This document shows, in pieces, positions 26,263 through 35,440 of a stretch of 64,000 nt of DNA. Origin of the DNA: a virus. The notes under the pieces were generated by a model that was given only the letters and a program-made list of their open reading frames with translations, made no database searches and was not told the DNA's origin. The stretch lies in IMG/VR virus record IMGVR_UViG_3300044701_003572, positions 22,379 to 86,378 of that record. One strand, 5' to 3'. The position numbers and the translations under genes are program-made. Positions within the stretch are counted from its first letter, which is position 1. Each line of letters starts with the position of its first letter.

Positions 26263-26571
26263 ATGGAAATCGTACTTCTAGCAATCGCCGCAGTGGTAAT
26301 TGGTGCTTTTGTTTATTACAATCGTTCTTCAAAAGGACTCGATGTAAACAATGATGGCAAAGTTGACGCTGCTGATGCCAAGGCTGCTGTTCAAAATGTC
26401 GTTGAGGGTGTAAAAGCCACCGCCGATGTTAACAAGGACGGAAAAGTTGATTCTGCAGATGTAGCAGTGGTAAAAGAAAAGGTCAAGACAGTTGCCAAAA
26501 AGACAACAGCCAAGGCCAAAGAAACTGTTACGAAAGCAACAACTCGCGGTCGCAAGCCAAAGGCTCAATAA
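26263..26571 (+). CDS. Membrane-anchored protein with two EF-hand/dockerin loops
   Basis: A 102-aa protein from the ATG at 26263, chosen because AAGGAG precedes it. Residues 2-20 are a hydrophobic anchor. Two near-identical calcium loops follow (DVNNDGKVDAAD and DVNKDGKVDSAD), and the last about 35 residues are rich in Lys, Ala and Thr, resembling histone H1-like tails (KKTTAKAKETVTKATTRGRK). The combination of an anchor, Ca-binding loops and a basic, possibly nucleic-acid- or polyanion-binding tail is unusual. Function unknown. Its 3' end overlaps the convergent uvdE by 44 bases. Confidence 0.72.
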   Translation: MEIVLLAIAAVVIGAFVYYNRSSKGLDVNNDGKVDAADAKAAVQNVVEGVKATADVNKDGKVDSADVAVVKEKVKTVAKKTTAKAKETVTKATTRGRKPKAQ

Positions 26572-27586
26572 TCTTTTGAGCCTCTTCGTAAAGTGCAAAT
26601 GAAGCTAGATTCTTAGCTTTGCTTTCGCACATTATATCGAAGTCATCCCTAAAACTCAGTGCCCATTGATTCGCTGCTGTATTCCAGTAGAAGTTTGAAT
26701 GCGCTCTGAGTTTTGCTTTTTTGTGTCCGGATTCTAGTAGCGTCCGAAGATCGGGACGGATGTGTCTGGGATGGTCATTAAGATGCTCTTCCCGTGAAAC
26801 ACTATAATGTATGACAGGACGCACACCACGCCAGCTATCAATAATCCTTTTAACACGGTCGTCATTCGCATTTATATATTCTCCTGTGTGTATCCAATGA
26901 TGGTGTATGTCTAATACTAGAGCACAATGATCGACTAGTTCTAGGCTAGAATCAATACCCCAACTAATTTCGTCGTTCTCAATAGTTAGTGTATTGCGAG
27001 CCTCTGGAGTCATGCGAGCCAACGCAGCAACGATTCCCATTGGGCCTTGTCTACCTGCGATATGAACGTTGATTTTAAAGTCTTGAAACGTTCGGCCAAA
27101 TCCCATCCAGCGAGCCATGTCCACATGATATTCAAACTCCTCTATACTTCTATTTACAATATCTGGATTATCGCTAGCAAGGACAGTAAACTGCCCAGGA
27201 TGAAAACTAAGGCGAACACCCCTCTTGCGAGCCAAATCCCCCACGGCTCGAAATGCTGTTTCACAATAGGCTCGGACATCGGAAGTCCGCCAAAACCAAC
27301 TCCAAGTTGGCTCAGTGTACACAGGAAGGATATCGCTGCTGAGTCGTACCATTCTAAGATTTTCATCTAGTTCTCCTACTCGTTCCACAAGCAAGCGGCA
27401 CGATTCAATGTTCTGTTCCATAAGGGACCAGAGTTTTTCAGTAGCCACGTCCTTAGTCTGTCTATTTAACCAGGCTACGGTGGTACTACCGGTATTGTAT
27501 TTTTTACAATCATCTTTGGGTTTAATGCCGTCTACTTGATCGGAACGGTCGATCCATTTGCAGGCAAAGCCAATACGCTTGATCAT
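26528..27586 (-). CDS. uvsE: UV damage endonuclease (UvdE/UvsE)
   Basis: A 352-aa TIM-barrel nuclease. Family motifs appear in order: MVRLSSDILPVY, LSFHPGQFTVLAS, NVHIAGRQGPM, LTIENDE, LVLDIHHHWIHTGEY and PVIHYSVSREE, which supply the His/Glu/Asp metal ligands. UvdE nicks DNA 5' to pyrimidine dimers and other lesions, beginning an alternative excision repair. For a phage of sunlit surface water this would repair the phage genome after UV damage. Length is close to the cellular enzymes. The neighbour upstream is a small gene starting one base away. Confidence 0.92.
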   Translation of the reverse strand: MIKRIGFACKWIDRSDQVDGIKPKDDCKKYNTGSTTVAWLNRQTKDVATEKLWSLMEQNIESCRLLVERVGELDENLRMVRLSSDILPVYTEPTWSWFWRTSDVRAYCETAFRAVGDLARKRGVRLSFHPGQFTVLASDNPDIVNRSIEEFEYHVDMARWMGFGRTFQDFKINVHIAGRQGPMGIVAALARMTPEARNTLTIENDEISWGIDSSLELVDHCALVLDIHHHWIHTGEYINANDDRVKRIIDSWRGVRPVIHYSVSREEHLNDHPRHIRPDLRTLLESGHKKAKLRAHSNFYWNTAANQWALSFRDDFDIMCESKAKNLASFALYEEAQKIIEPLACDRELLLS

Positions 27587-27754
27587 TTAATGTACCGCTT
27601 TCTTAGCATCTACTTCGCACTCAACTACCCAATTATTAAATTCGGTAAATTTGTTTACTTCAACTCCTAGTCCAACGGCTTCATTTACAAAGTGCTGCAG
27701 AAGTGCATTATAAAGCTCGTCGGGCATTGTGTTTTTATCAAATTTAATTTTCAT
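27587..27754 (-). CDS. Small soluble protein of unknown function
   Basis: A 55-aa frame from the ATG at 27754 to a TAA that directly abuts the uvdE start codon. Acidic and basic residues alternate around a probable helix (PDELYNALLQHFVNEAV). No recognised family. The tight junction to uvdE suggests co-translation. Between it and the glycosyltransferase stop are 18 bases. Confidence 0.5.
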   Translation of the reverse strand: MKIKFDKNTMPDELYNALLQHFVNEAVGLGVEVNKFTEFNNWVVECEVDAKKAVH

Positions 27755-27772
27755 AATACAAGTATAACACCA

Positions 27773-28561
27773 TCAGCACCAGTTGTCAACAACAAACTTG
27801 TCTCTAACGTCTTGAGGTTTTGGATCACCGTGGAATACTGCCACGCAGCATTCTGGACTTATATTGAGATTATCCTGAGTGTCTTTAAAAAATCGTTTAC
27901 CCTTTTCATAGATCAGCTCTTCTCTTTTTCGTATTTCCCACTTGTAACTTAATATCCAATCGGTGGGCCAATATTTGATTTTATTGAAACTTACTTTATA
28001 GATCCAATCTTGGTCACCCTGCAATCTTTGAGCCTCAGATGGGTTAACCATAAATTTTTCATATATTTCTGTTTGGGAACCGTGTCTCCAAGACATCACA
28101 GAACTGTTAACAATTTTCCAATTGTTATAAAATTTTCTATTAAAATCTTGTATACCGTAAAAACCGTTACCTAAATTTGTCACTAACTTATTGATGTTAG
28201 CGTGTATTACAACATCCAAATCAAAATATAAGATTCTACCGTGTACCGGTAATCGAGAATCGAACATATGAACTTTGTGCCACCAAAGTTTTTTATAAGG
28301 ACCTGTTGGTTGATAGATGTTTCTAACTCCGTCAATTGTGTGACGATCGTCAGTTAGACAAACAAATTCATAGGGAACAGTAAGATGTCTTGCGACCATG
28401 TTGCGGAGACGTTCAACATATTCTCTACCGTATCGTGTACCAAATCTCACACAGAGAACGGTGACTTTATCATCTTCAGCTGAAATTACAGATTGTTGAT
28501 TAAATTTTTCTGCACGTTTTTCCGCTTTAAGACGTCTACGTTCTTCTTTTGACAATTCCAT
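27773..28561 (-). CDS. Glycosyltransferase, GT-A fold (GT8-like)
   Basis: A 262-aa protein. After a basic N-terminal helix ([16 protein letters not shown]) the GT-A domain begins at about residue 30 ([13 protein letters not shown]). The metal-binding DxD motif is in [12 protein letters not shown] (about residues 117-119). [10 protein letters not shown] and GDQDWIY follow, and the C-terminal HGDPKPQDV carries the His seen at the end of related enzymes. It would transfer a sugar from a nucleotide sugar to an unknown acceptor. It overlaps KdsA by 26 bases, so lipopolysaccharide sugars are a plausible setting. Confidence 0.8.
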   Translation of the reverse strand: MELSKEERRRLKAEKRAEKFNQQSVISAEDDKVTVLCVRFGTRYGREYVERLRNMVARHLTVPYEFVCLTDDRHTIDGVRNIYQPTGPYKKLWWHKVHMFDSRLPVHGRILYFDLDVVIHANINKLVTNLGNGFYGIQDFNRKFYNNWKIVNSSVMSWRHGSQTEIYEKFMVNPSEAQRLQGDQDWIYKVSFNKIKYWPTDWILSYKWEIRKREELIYEKGKRFFKDTQDNLNISPECCVAVFHGDPKPQDVRDKFVVDNWC

Positions 28562-29366
28562 CGATAGCCACCAATTCTTCTAATAGTTCTTTTAATTTAT
28601 CTAGACGAACCATATTTGGACCGTCGCTTGGAGCATTGTCTGGATTTTCGTGAGTTTCGATAAAAACTCCAGCAACACAACCTGTAGCTACAGCAGCTCT
28701 CGCCAGGTAGGGTACCATGGTCCGATCTCCACCAGATCGTTCTCCCATTCCTCCAGGTTGCTGTACACTATGAGTGGCATCAAAGACCACTGGATACCCG
28801 GTGCTTGCCATAATAGGCAAACTGCGCATATCCACAACAAGATTGTTATATCCATGGGTGTATCCTCTTTCGCATAACATAACTCGATCATTCCCGGTAG
28901 ATGCTATTTTTTCTGCGACATTTTTCATGTCGTGCGGTGCTAAGAATTGTCCCTTCTTAACATTAACAGCCTTACCGGTACTACCTGCTGCTAGTAGCAA
29001 GTCAGTTTGTCTACATAAAAAAGCTGGTATCTGTAACACATCTGTGCCAGCACTGGCAACTAACTCTGCCTGCCAGCACTCATGAATATCAGTCAATATA
29101 GGCATACCAAAAAGATGTTTAACAGAATTTAATATTTGTAAACCCTTTTCTAATCCGACACCTCTTTTAGTGTTTATACTGGATCTGTTAGCTTTATCGA
29201 AACTGCTTTTATAGATCAAACCAATATTAAGATCATCGCAGATTTCTTTAATTGATCCTGCTGTTTGATGAGCATGATCTTGACTTTCTATTTGACAAGG
29301 GCCAGCGATTAAAAATATTTTGTTCTTATTGCTGATCTCTACGTGGTTGATTGAAAATGTATGCAT
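28536..29366 (-). CDS. kdsA: 3-deoxy-D-manno-octulosonate 8-phosphate synthase (KdsA)
   Basis: A complete 276-aa enzyme. Diagnostic segments are [76 protein letters not shown] and [17 protein letters not shown]. KdsA condenses phosphoenolpyruvate with arabinose 5-phosphate to give Kdo-8-phosphate, the precursor of the lipopolysaccharide inner core sugar. Phage-encoded KdsA could sustain or alter host LPS during infection, or feed the overlapping glycosyltransferase. The full set of motifs argues for an active enzyme. Confidence 0.94.
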   Translation of the reverse strand: MHTFSINHVEISNKNKIFLIAGPCQIESQDHAHQTAGSIKEICDDLNIGLIYKSSFDKANRSSINTKRGVGLEKGLQILNSVKHLFGMPILTDIHECWQAELVASAGTDVLQIPAFLCRQTDLLLAAGSTGKAVNVKKGQFLAPHDMKNVAEKIASTGNDRVMLCERGYTHGYNNLVVDMRSLPIMASTGYPVVFDATHSVQQPGGMGERSGGDRTMVPYLARAAVATGCVAGVFIETHENPDNAPSDGPNMVRLDKLKELLEELVAIDGIVKRRT

Positions 29367-29374
29367 ATTATTAT

Positions 29375-29566
29375 TTACCAGTGTCTAATGACATTGGCAA
29401 TAATGAACAGGCAAGTAACTACGTGGATAACTACCCAAAAAGTTTTTAGAAACAAAGCTATTCTAGCTTCTCGAATAGTGAGAATAGGCACATCTGGCCT
29501 ATCCTCGTCAGTTCTGCCCATTAAATGGCCAGTAGCCCTAGCCCAGATTTTTTCTAAACTGTTCAT
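29375..29566 (-). CDS. Small conserved membrane protein
   Basis: A 63-aa protein with a basic/polar N-terminal half and one membrane span at about residues 37-58 ([20 protein letters not shown]). I recall closely similar small proteins in marine T4-like phages without known function. Its start overlaps the end of queD by four bases. Confidence 0.65.
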   Translation of the reverse strand: MNSLEKIWARATGHLMGRTDEDRPDVPILTIREARIALFLKTFWVVIHVVTCLFIIANVIRHW

Positions 29567-30090
29567 CCCTCGTACACTGCCGAGTTTCCTGCGTGTTCAA
29601 ATACTTCGGCGGATTTTAGTCTAACACCTTGTCCGACTGGATAACGTGCTTCAAATACACGACCATCCGGATGCGTCCAACCGCGACCTTCTTGATAAGC
29701 AGTTAAAATTTCATTCATAGTTTTGTAAACTAATTCAGCGAACATTTCACAGCCAACACCGTCTACAATACGTAGATCGATGATGCCCATGTTTTTAAAT
29801 CCGCCTTGGATTTTGTTTAGTTCTACAAATGTGCCGCGTTCCGGATCGTCTTTGCCGATGACCATAGTATGATCAAACTGCCATTCGCTCCATTCTTTAA
29901 AAGCTTTAAGTCCGCCAAAGTCCATGACCCAATTCCGATCATCTAAGGTTTCAGATTCAAAGATTAGTTTGATGCCAATGGAATAACCATGTAGCAGTGA
30001 GCAATGGCTGTGTGTTGAACGCCATTGTCTAAAACAGCATGACAGGCCTCTGTCGTTACCGTAAGTTTTTGTTGAAAGATATTTCGCCAT
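29563..30090 (-). CDS. queD: 6-carboxy/6-pyruvoyl-tetrahydropterin synthase (QueD-like)
   Basis: A 175-aa protein from the ATG at 30090, which has a perfect AGGAGG six bases upstream. It carries the pterin-synthase zinc region (THSHCSLLHGYSIGIKL), the MDFGGLK stretch, FDHTMVI and the downstream CEMFAE glutamate. QueD makes 6-carboxy-tetrahydropterin from dihydroneopterin triphosphate, the first dedicated step to 7-deazaguanines such as queuosine and phage DNA base modifications. A QueC-like gene is found at 41153 but QueE and FolE are not recognised in the window. Biopterin synthesis is an alternative. Confidence 0.85.
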   Translation of the reverse strand: MAKYLSTKTYGNDRGLSCCFRQWRSTHSHCSLLHGYSIGIKLIFESETLDDRNWVMDFGGLKAFKEWSEWQFDHTMVIGKDDPERGTFVELNKIQGGFKNMGIIDLRIVDGVGCEMFAELVYKTMNEILTAYQEGRGWTHPDGRVFEARYPVGQGVRLKSAEVFEHAGNSAVYEG

Positions 30091-30141
30091 CTCTTGCCTC
30101 CTATAAAATGCATAAGCGAGTAAGTTTGATGACACGCAGAG

Positions 30142-30147
30142 TATTTA
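30142..30147 (-). promoter_or_regulatory. Late-promoter-like TTAAATA element
   Basis: The minus strand reads CTTTAAATACTCTG, 51 bases upstream of the queD ATG, in a 95-base gap that holds no other gene. Confidence 0.4.
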
Positions 30148-30185
30148 AAGAGGGGTGAGCGTCATAGAAGTCCTCTATATGTATA

Positions 30186-30833
30186 TTACACGATATTTAG
30201 CTGAAGTGCAAGACCTTGATCGATATTCTTGAAATTCTCTATCTCCATAAAAGAAACATTGTCTAAAATCCACTCTTTAGGCATTTTCCAATCTTTATAA
30301 TTGACAATGATATATTCTTTATGGGTATGATGTTTGAACGTTTCGGATATTTGATAGATCCAAAAACTAGGATCTACTGGTAAAGAATCGGTACTGTTAT
30401 AATTTTTTGTACCTTTATAGATATTATTAAATTTGTTATTAGTTGAATAAAGATCAAAACCTATGAGATAGATTTGATCATGATCTAATAAACTGGCTAC
30501 TAATATTGCATACGGACCGCTGCCCCAATGTTCAGGGTTATCTCTTTTGATATTGCCATTTGTAGGCACTGCAGGAAGTTGACATATATTTTTATTTTTT
30601 TGTATCTTTTTGAAAGATTTATAAAATCTTTCTCTTACATATATTTTTGTTGATAGATTGTTTTTATTTTCTAATGACTCAAAGACCATTCGATGATCGC
30701 AACAAATTAGATGATCGACAGTAATATCTCTGTGTATAGCGTTGCAACCTACTATCGGATATATCTTCTTGAGATTGTCGATATCAACGGCTGACCTGCT
30801 TTCGCCGTTGCCTAAAACTATTACCGAGTTCAC
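30186..30833 (-). CDS. Putative glycosyltransferase-like Rossmann protein
   Basis: A 215-aa protein starting VIVLGNGESRSAVD and continuing VGCNAIHRD, HLICCDHRM and, later, IYLIGFDLYS. This order resembles DUF115/MptE-like proteins and the sialyltransferase family GT42, where GNGxS binds the nucleotide sugar and the GFD segment lies in the second half. I therefore suggest a sugar-nucleotide-using transferase, but the match is from pattern recall and the acceptor is unknown. It overlaps the upstream fibre gene by four bases, so it might glycosylate that fibre or a host surface sugar. Confidence 0.5.
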   Translation of the reverse strand: MNSVIVLGNGESRSAVDIDNLKKIYPIVGCNAIHRDITVDHLICCDHRMVFESLENKNNLSTKIYVRERFYKSFKKIQKNKNICQLPAVPTNGNIKRDNPEHWGSGPYAILVASLLDHDQIYLIGFDLYSTNNKFNNIYKGTKNYNSTDSLPVDPSFWIYQISETFKHHTHKEYIIVNYKDWKMPKEWILDNVSFMEIENFKNIDQGLALQLNIV

Positions 30834-31987
30834 AGTGTAGGTTTAATATCACCAAATGGTAACCATATCCCGGGTGCGCCTGCAGAAATACAGACCCAGC
30901 CAATATAAGATCCGGGTCTTGGTTCAGTGTTCCAGACCACGTCCCCTTTATTGTAATTGCCGCTGCTAGGAAATCTTTCTCCGTATTGATGTAATCTGTC
31001 GTCGAACTTTATAGATCCCTGAACGTGTAATGCAGCACGATCGTCGGGATTTTTAGCACCGATAGATAATTTGCCATGAACAAAAACTTTACTTGGAAAT
31101 TGATTTTGATTACCAAGAATTATATCGCCGTTTGGTTGTACGGTAATTCTAGCTGTGTTATCAGTAACGATGTCGAAAGGTAAACTTGCGTAAGTTCCTA
31201 CGATACCTCTGGTCTGATCTTTAGTGCCTAACAATACTTCAACACCATCTTCCATTACAGATAAAGCGGCATTGGGTTCTTCGGTTCCTAGACCTAACCT
31301 ATTACTATTAGAACTATAAACAATATACTGATCGATTATTACATCACCGTCTACTATTAAACCTTTTAATCTTCCTAGCTCTCGGAGAGAACTTTTAGTC
31401 ACTGAGTTACCTAATTCATTAGGAGCCAATACAGGAACTCCATTAATAGCGTAATGTTTGTCTTTGTGGATATCGATTATTTCTGTACTGAAGAATCTAT
31501 CAGGATATGGTTTGTAAACAAATTGTTTAGCATAGCCTTCACCGATCCACCAAAGTCCTTTGTTTTCTAAAGACTCAGTTTCAGTTTTTTTAAACTCTAA
31601 AGAAGCAGACCTTTCTATTCTAGTATCTGATAAAATTTCAGTTACTTCAATAGTTGCTGCTTTGAGATGCCCACTGATAGTTAGATTTTTGGCTGTTATA
31701 TTCTCGGAAACATTGAGGTTTCCTTGTAATGTGCCTACACTTAAAACGTCGATTTTAATACCGTCGTTGCCTACTACTAGCTTAGTAGAAGTAGCATCAT
31801 CTTTAATACCTAGGCTAGAAAATGCAGTTATTGTTCCGCCCGTTATATGATCTCCGCTTAGACCTCTTTTCGGTATCGATTTAACGATATCGTTAAAGTC
31901 AAAAACAGGTTTGGTGTTATTGGCCAGGTCTTTTAGAGCTGTGCCAAGGTATGCGATTGCTTTATCTAGATTGTTTTGGTCTGTCAT
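30830..31987 (-). CDS. Tail-fibre / virion structural protein
   Basis: A 385-aa protein with a short helical N-terminus, a Gly-rich stretch (GLSGDHITGGTITAFSSLG), beta-rich repeats (NLNVSENITAKNLTISGHL, LGLGTEEPNAALSV, LSIGAKNPDDRAALHVQG) typical of phage fibre shafts, and a C-terminal tip with NYNKGDVVW and GWVCISAGAPGIW. It probably forms a trimeric fibre or whisker. It is separated from the main fibre block by about 6 kb. TAAATA elements lie seven and eleven bases before its ATG. Confidence 0.75.
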   Translation of the reverse strand: MTDQNNLDKAIAYLGTALKDLANNTKPVFDFNDIVKSIPKRGLSGDHITGGTITAFSSLGIKDDATSTKLVVGNDGIKIDVLSVGTLQGNLNVSENITAKNLTISGHLKAATIEVTEILSDTRIERSASLEFKKTETESLENKGLWWIGEGYAKQFVYKPYPDRFFSTEIIDIHKDKHYAINGVPVLAPNELGNSVTKSSLRELGRLKGLIVDGDVIIDQYIVYSSNSNRLGLGTEEPNAALSVMEDGVEVLLGTKDQTRGIVGTYASLPFDIVTDNTARITVQPNGDIILGNQNQFPSKVFVHGKLSIGAKNPDDRAALHVQGSIKFDDRLHQYGERFPSSGNYNKGDVVWNTEPRPGSYIGWVCISAGAPGIWLPFGDIKPTL

Positions 31988-31994
31988 AGTCTAG

Positions 31995-32004
31995 TATTTA
32001 TTTA
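31995..32004 (-). promoter_or_regulatory. Overlapping late-promoter-like TAAATAAATA element
   Basis: The minus strand reads TTCTAAATAAATACTAGACTATG. Two overlapping TAAATA cores end seven and eleven bases before the ATG at 31987, with no Shine-Dalgarno site between. Confidence 0.45.
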
Positions 32005-32029
32005 GAACTATGACAGATCAAGAATTGAA

Positions 32030-33214
32030 TTACAAAGTTTTAAGTAGAATTGTATCTTCGTTGATGCGACCGTTGAGCTTGATATCTACTGCTTTAATGT
32101 CCTCTAAGAACTTACGCAGGGCTACTTTACCTGCCGCTTTGAACTCTTTGAGTTGCTCTTCGGGCTTGCGCAAGGTCTTCTGCACAGATCGATTTTCGTC
32201 AAAACCCGTGATAGAAGTACCCTTAACTCCGAGCTCACCAAATTCGCTGGTAACATATTTGCCTAACTTACGGGTCTTGATATTGAAGATCCATAGTTCT
32301 TTGGCACCCACGATATCTGCAGGGCTAATAGAAACCAGTTTGAGCTTATCATCTTGCTTCAAATATTTGAGCTTTTCGACGATCTTCTCTACGGGTTTAG
32401 ACTTCTTAGCACGTGGCTTACGATTAACTTTGGCTTCCTGCATCAGCATATCGCAGGCCGACAGTATTTCTTGATAGAAGGTTACGATTTTTTTGACCTG
32501 TGCTTTGCTTAGGTGACGATAGGCTTCTTTGAGCTGTTCGCATTTACCTTCTTGAAGCTCTAGATATTCGTTATATTGGCGCTGATAATAATCTTTAATG
32601 ATGCGAGCGTGAGCAGCCTTGGTCTGTTTTCCACGCAGAAGATTAAGTACCTTAAATGCTTTAGGATCAAAAGCTTCGGGATCTTGACTAAATGATTCGA
32701 TAGTGTCCTCGATCTCTTCGGTCATTACAAAGGTAGCTTCGCGAACACGTTCTTGGATAGTTATCTGAGGTACAGCAGCCTTTTCCTCAGTAACTTCTGG
32801 TTCGTAGTCGTCTTTGCCTTCTTCGATAATTTTAGAAATCTGTTCCCCTAGCCATTGAGCGGTATTTCTGCCTTCATTAAAGTCTGCTCGAACTGGAGGC
32901 ATTCCTCTGAGAAGATTAGCAGCTATAGCTCCCATAGTTCCGCCGCAACGAAAGTCTTTGGTATCTTTAAAGGCTTTAACTTGGTCCTTAGTATAACCAT
33001 TAACTCCCATCCAATTGATTACTTTAGGTTTAAGATCTCTCCCGCTAAACTCTACACGATAGTAATCCATTGATCGACGAAAGTGCATATAAAACTCGTC
33101 CGTGGACATAGTTTCGTATCCGTCCCATTTTGGACTTAGATCGCGCTTTGAATTTGCACGATGTGCCGCTACGTCTTTAGCGGTAACACGAGTCTTAGTA
33201 GAGAGTTTGGCCAT
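32030..33214 (-). CDS. Conserved phage protein of unknown function
   Basis: A 394-aa protein from the ATG at 33214, preceded by TAGGAG. It is basic at the N-terminus, mostly helical in the middle (including a KPRAKKSKP basic patch near residue 270) and ends with a mixed region. No catalytic motif is recognised. I recall long proteins like this conserved in marine T4-like phages as hypothetical. It lies in the run of leftward genes behind the promoter at 35441-35469, so it may be expressed early. Confidence 0.65.
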   Translation of the reverse strand: MAKLSTKTRVTAKDVAAHRANSKRDLSPKWDGYETMSTDEFYMHFRRSMDYYRVEFSGRDLKPKVINWMGVNGYTKDQVKAFKDTKDFRCGGTMGAIAANLLRGMPPVRADFNEGRNTAQWLGEQISKIIEEGKDDYEPEVTEEKAAVPQITIQERVREATFVMTEEIEDTIESFSQDPEAFDPKAFKVLNLLRGKQTKAAHARIIKDYYQRQYNEYLELQEGKCEQLKEAYRHLSKAQVKKIVTFYQEILSACDMLMQEAKVNRKPRAKKSKPVEKIVEKLKYLKQDDKLKLVSISPADIVGAKELWIFNIKTRKLGKYVTSEFGELGVKGTSITGFDENRSVQKTLRKPEEQLKEFKAAGKVALRKFLEDIKAVDIKLNGRINEDTILLKTL

Positions 33215-33263
33215 CAATTGCTCCTAGTGTTTAACAGTATGTATATATTATAATGCCAATCTG

Positions 33264-33452
33264 TCATGCTGTCAACCGTTCGATTTCTTCATAGTCGCCG
33301 TCGGCAGTTTCTCTAAATACTTTGGAAACTTCTGCACCTTCATTAATGGCTTTTTTGGCTAATTGAATAGCCTCTTTACGACTTTTGGTTGTGTCAATAA
33401 GTTCTTCGTGTCCGTCAACTTCGGACCAGACCTCATAAAGTTCCCAGGTCAT
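33264..33452 (-). CDS. Small conserved phage protein of unknown function
   Basis: A 62-aa acidic protein (starts MTWELYEVWSEVDGHEELI) with a probable beta-beta-alpha-beta pattern. I recall similar small proteins in marine T4-like phages. No function is known to me. Confidence 0.65.
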   Translation of the reverse strand: MTWELYEVWSEVDGHEELIDTTKSRKEAIQLAKKAINEGAEVSKVFRETADGDYEEIERLTA

Positions 33453-33477
33453 TTTAGTTTACTTTTCTCCTATTAGG

Positions 33478-34062
33478 TTAAACAAATTTAAGCCAATCTC
33501 CATCAGGCGCCACTGCCCAACCAAGACGTTGGAGATCATTCCGGATCTCGTCGGTTATAAGGCCTTCCGGCACATATCTGTTAACCATTTCTATTCTAGC
33601 CATTTGTTCTTCAGTGAGTTCTTTTGGCTCTTCGTCCGCCGGAGGATATATACCGATATCTCGAATACCAGAACAGTACCAATCGATGTAATCGCCTTTT
33701 TGTTGCATATCTGCGATTATGCCGCCCGCTGATCTCCAAGAGCAACCCCATTCTTCTTCTTTAAGAATAGGAATGATATCCATTTTAATAAAACCGTTGT
33801 TACACATAGCCGCATATAAATTCTGTGCATAGGCATCGTCAGCACGAACTTTCTCCAGAATCCAATCAGTGGTTAGGAGATCGTATTCCATATTGTTGAT
33901 TCTGCTTTTGGGATCGTCGAATTTACGCTTATGATCGTCGATTATTTTTTCAAACCAATCGATATAATCTTCGTTGACAGATTCACCTTTTTCTGCCTGA
34001 CGGTTGACATAGCCCTCTTTTTGGAAGCTGTGTCGTTCAGGGCTTTTTGAAATCTTTGACAT
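33478..34062 (-). CDS. Conserved phage protein of unknown function
   Basis: A 194-aa acidic, helical protein with a central WGCSWRSAGGIIADM block and a Glu-rich C-terminal third. No known motif. It overlaps the upstream gene by 26 bases. Confidence 0.6.
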   Translation of the reverse strand: MSKISKSPERHSFQKEGYVNRQAEKGESVNEDYIDWFEKIIDDHKRKFDDPKSRINNMEYDLLTTDWILEKVRADDAYAQNLYAAMCNNGFIKMDIIPILKEEEWGCSWRSAGGIIADMQQKGDYIDWYCSGIRDIGIYPPADEEPKELTEEQMARIEMVNRYVPEGLITDEIRNDLQRLGWAVAPDGDWLKFV

Positions 34063-34378
34063 CTTTAATTGCTGATTTTAAAGTTTCTGCATAGTTTAGA
34101 GCAGTCTGCTCATTCATTGTTAATACAGTTTGATGTTCAAGATAGCCTTTAGCAAGTAAGGTCCAGATCTGTTTAAACCTATTCATAGACCACCAAGGTG
34201 ATTTCACTGTGGCATAGATTGTAACAGTAATACCAACATCTTCGGCTTCGATCCAAAGATCGTGAGTGTGATCTTCTGAGCCGCAGTCACAGACCACATG
34301 ATATGTTTTGGCATCACCCCAATCATTCTTTTTAAGAATACCCTCCGCCGGTGTCTGTAATTCCATATTAATCATTAA
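34037..34378 (-). CDS. Conserved phage protein of unknown function
   Basis: A 113-aa protein from the ATG at 34378. A GTG 21 codons further upstream is in frame, but it lies well inside the previous gene. Beta-rich with a CDCGSEDHTHDLW segment whose cysteines and histidines could hold a metal, followed by WWSMNRFKQIWTLLAKGY. It looks like a small single-domain protein. No family recognised. Confidence 0.55.
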   Translation of the reverse strand, partial: LMINMELQTPAEGILKKNDWGDAKTYHVVCDCGSEDHTHDLWIEAEDVGITVTIYATVKSPWWSMNRFKQIWTLLAKGYLEHQTVLTMNEQTALNYAETLKSAIKDVKDFKKP

Positions 34379-34592
34379 ATGTTTTAACTTGATCTCGTTG
34401 GTCGTAAATGCTTTTGACCATTCGTTGATAATCTTCTTCACTCATACAGGTTCTATATAGACTCAGCGCCTGTATAGCCATTATACCTGCTATTTCCATA
34501 GCATCATATTCTTCTAACATCACACCGGTGAATTGAAGATATTTTGCATACAGGTCTTCTGTACTGTGTTTATAATTATCAAGCAAGCTCAT
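34368..34592 (-). CDS. Small helical phage protein of unknown function
   Basis: A 74-aa all-helical acidic protein. It overlaps the following gene by 11 bases and lies two bases from the preceding one. No recognised motif. Confidence 0.55.
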   Translation of the reverse strand: MSLLDNYKHSTEDLYAKYLQFTGVMLEEYDAMEIAGIMAIQALSLYRTCMSEEDYQRMVKSIYDQRDQVKTFND

Positions 34593-34594
34593 TA

Positions 34595-35413
34595 TTATGT
34601 CCAGAGTGATTGACGTATCTTGATTAAACGAATCATCATTTCTTCGTCTTCTTGTTCGTATTTTGCTTCCAACTCACGACTCTTGTCAAGAGCAGTCTTA
34701 CACATTTCTGCTTCTTCTGGAGTTTTATCTTCCATATCAAGGAGGTGATATCCTTTTTCGCGACGCATATCGCAGTAGGCACTCCAACCGCTAGCGTCAT
34801 AAACATCGGGGCGATTTGGGTAGATTTCTTTCCACCAGGTGTAAAGCTCTAAGATTTCTTTAGCAGCCTTAGCCTGATGAGTAGGATCTTCTTGTTCGCC
34901 TTCTTCGATGAAATCTTTATTGGTAAGAGTCATTGCCCATTTTAGATGAGCGACGCCTGCTTCTGGACAGCGCCAAGTTCTCCAACGTAGCCAACCACTG
35001 CGCCACCAAGGCGGAGAATACTTTTTACGTGCTTCATCGTCCCACATACAGGTATGCCAGGCCTGTTCTACTTCAACAAAATCAACAAGCTCATTAAACA
35101 AACATGGAAGAAAACGGTTGCCAACATCACGCCACTCGCCGCGAGGAATATCGCTTGGATGAGCAGTAAGAGCGTGGGTTTTAGTGATCCAGCGATTGTT
35201 GATATAGTAGCGTACATCATTGATCCTTTCAGGAATGTAACACCAAACATCTTGAATTTTATCCAAACCTTCTTCAGCAATCCACCAACGGATCGGATAT
35301 TTGTCTTTAGCAGCCTTCTCCCATTCGTGCCATTCTTTTCCAGTACCGCACTTTAACTTAGTAGTGCCACGAATCCAATCAGCAAATGGTGAACAAGTCC
35401 AATAATTTCTCAT
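34595..35413 (-). CDS. Tryptophan-rich phage protein of unknown function
   Basis: A 272-aa protein with an unusually high number of Trp residues (for example PPWWRSGWLRWRTWRC and TWWKEIYPNRP) and several cysteines. No known catalytic motif. It is the first gene directly behind a strong sigma70-type promoter, so it is probably transcribed early by the unmodified host polymerase and could act in host takeover; that is inference from position only. Confidence 0.6.
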   Translation of the reverse strand: MRNYWTCSPFADWIRGTTKLKCGTGKEWHEWEKAAKDKYPIRWWIAEEGLDKIQDVWCYIPERINDVRYYINNRWITKTHALTAHPSDIPRGEWRDVGNRFLPCLFNELVDFVEVEQAWHTCMWDDEARKKYSPPWWRSGWLRWRTWRCPEAGVAHLKWAMTLTNKDFIEEGEQEDPTHQAKAAKEILELYTWWKEIYPNRPDVYDASGWSAYCDMRREKGYHLLDMEDKTPEEAEMCKTALDKSRELEAKYEQEDEEMMIRLIKIRQSLWT

Positions 35414-35440
35414 AATATATTCTTTCTGTCGAACATTTTA

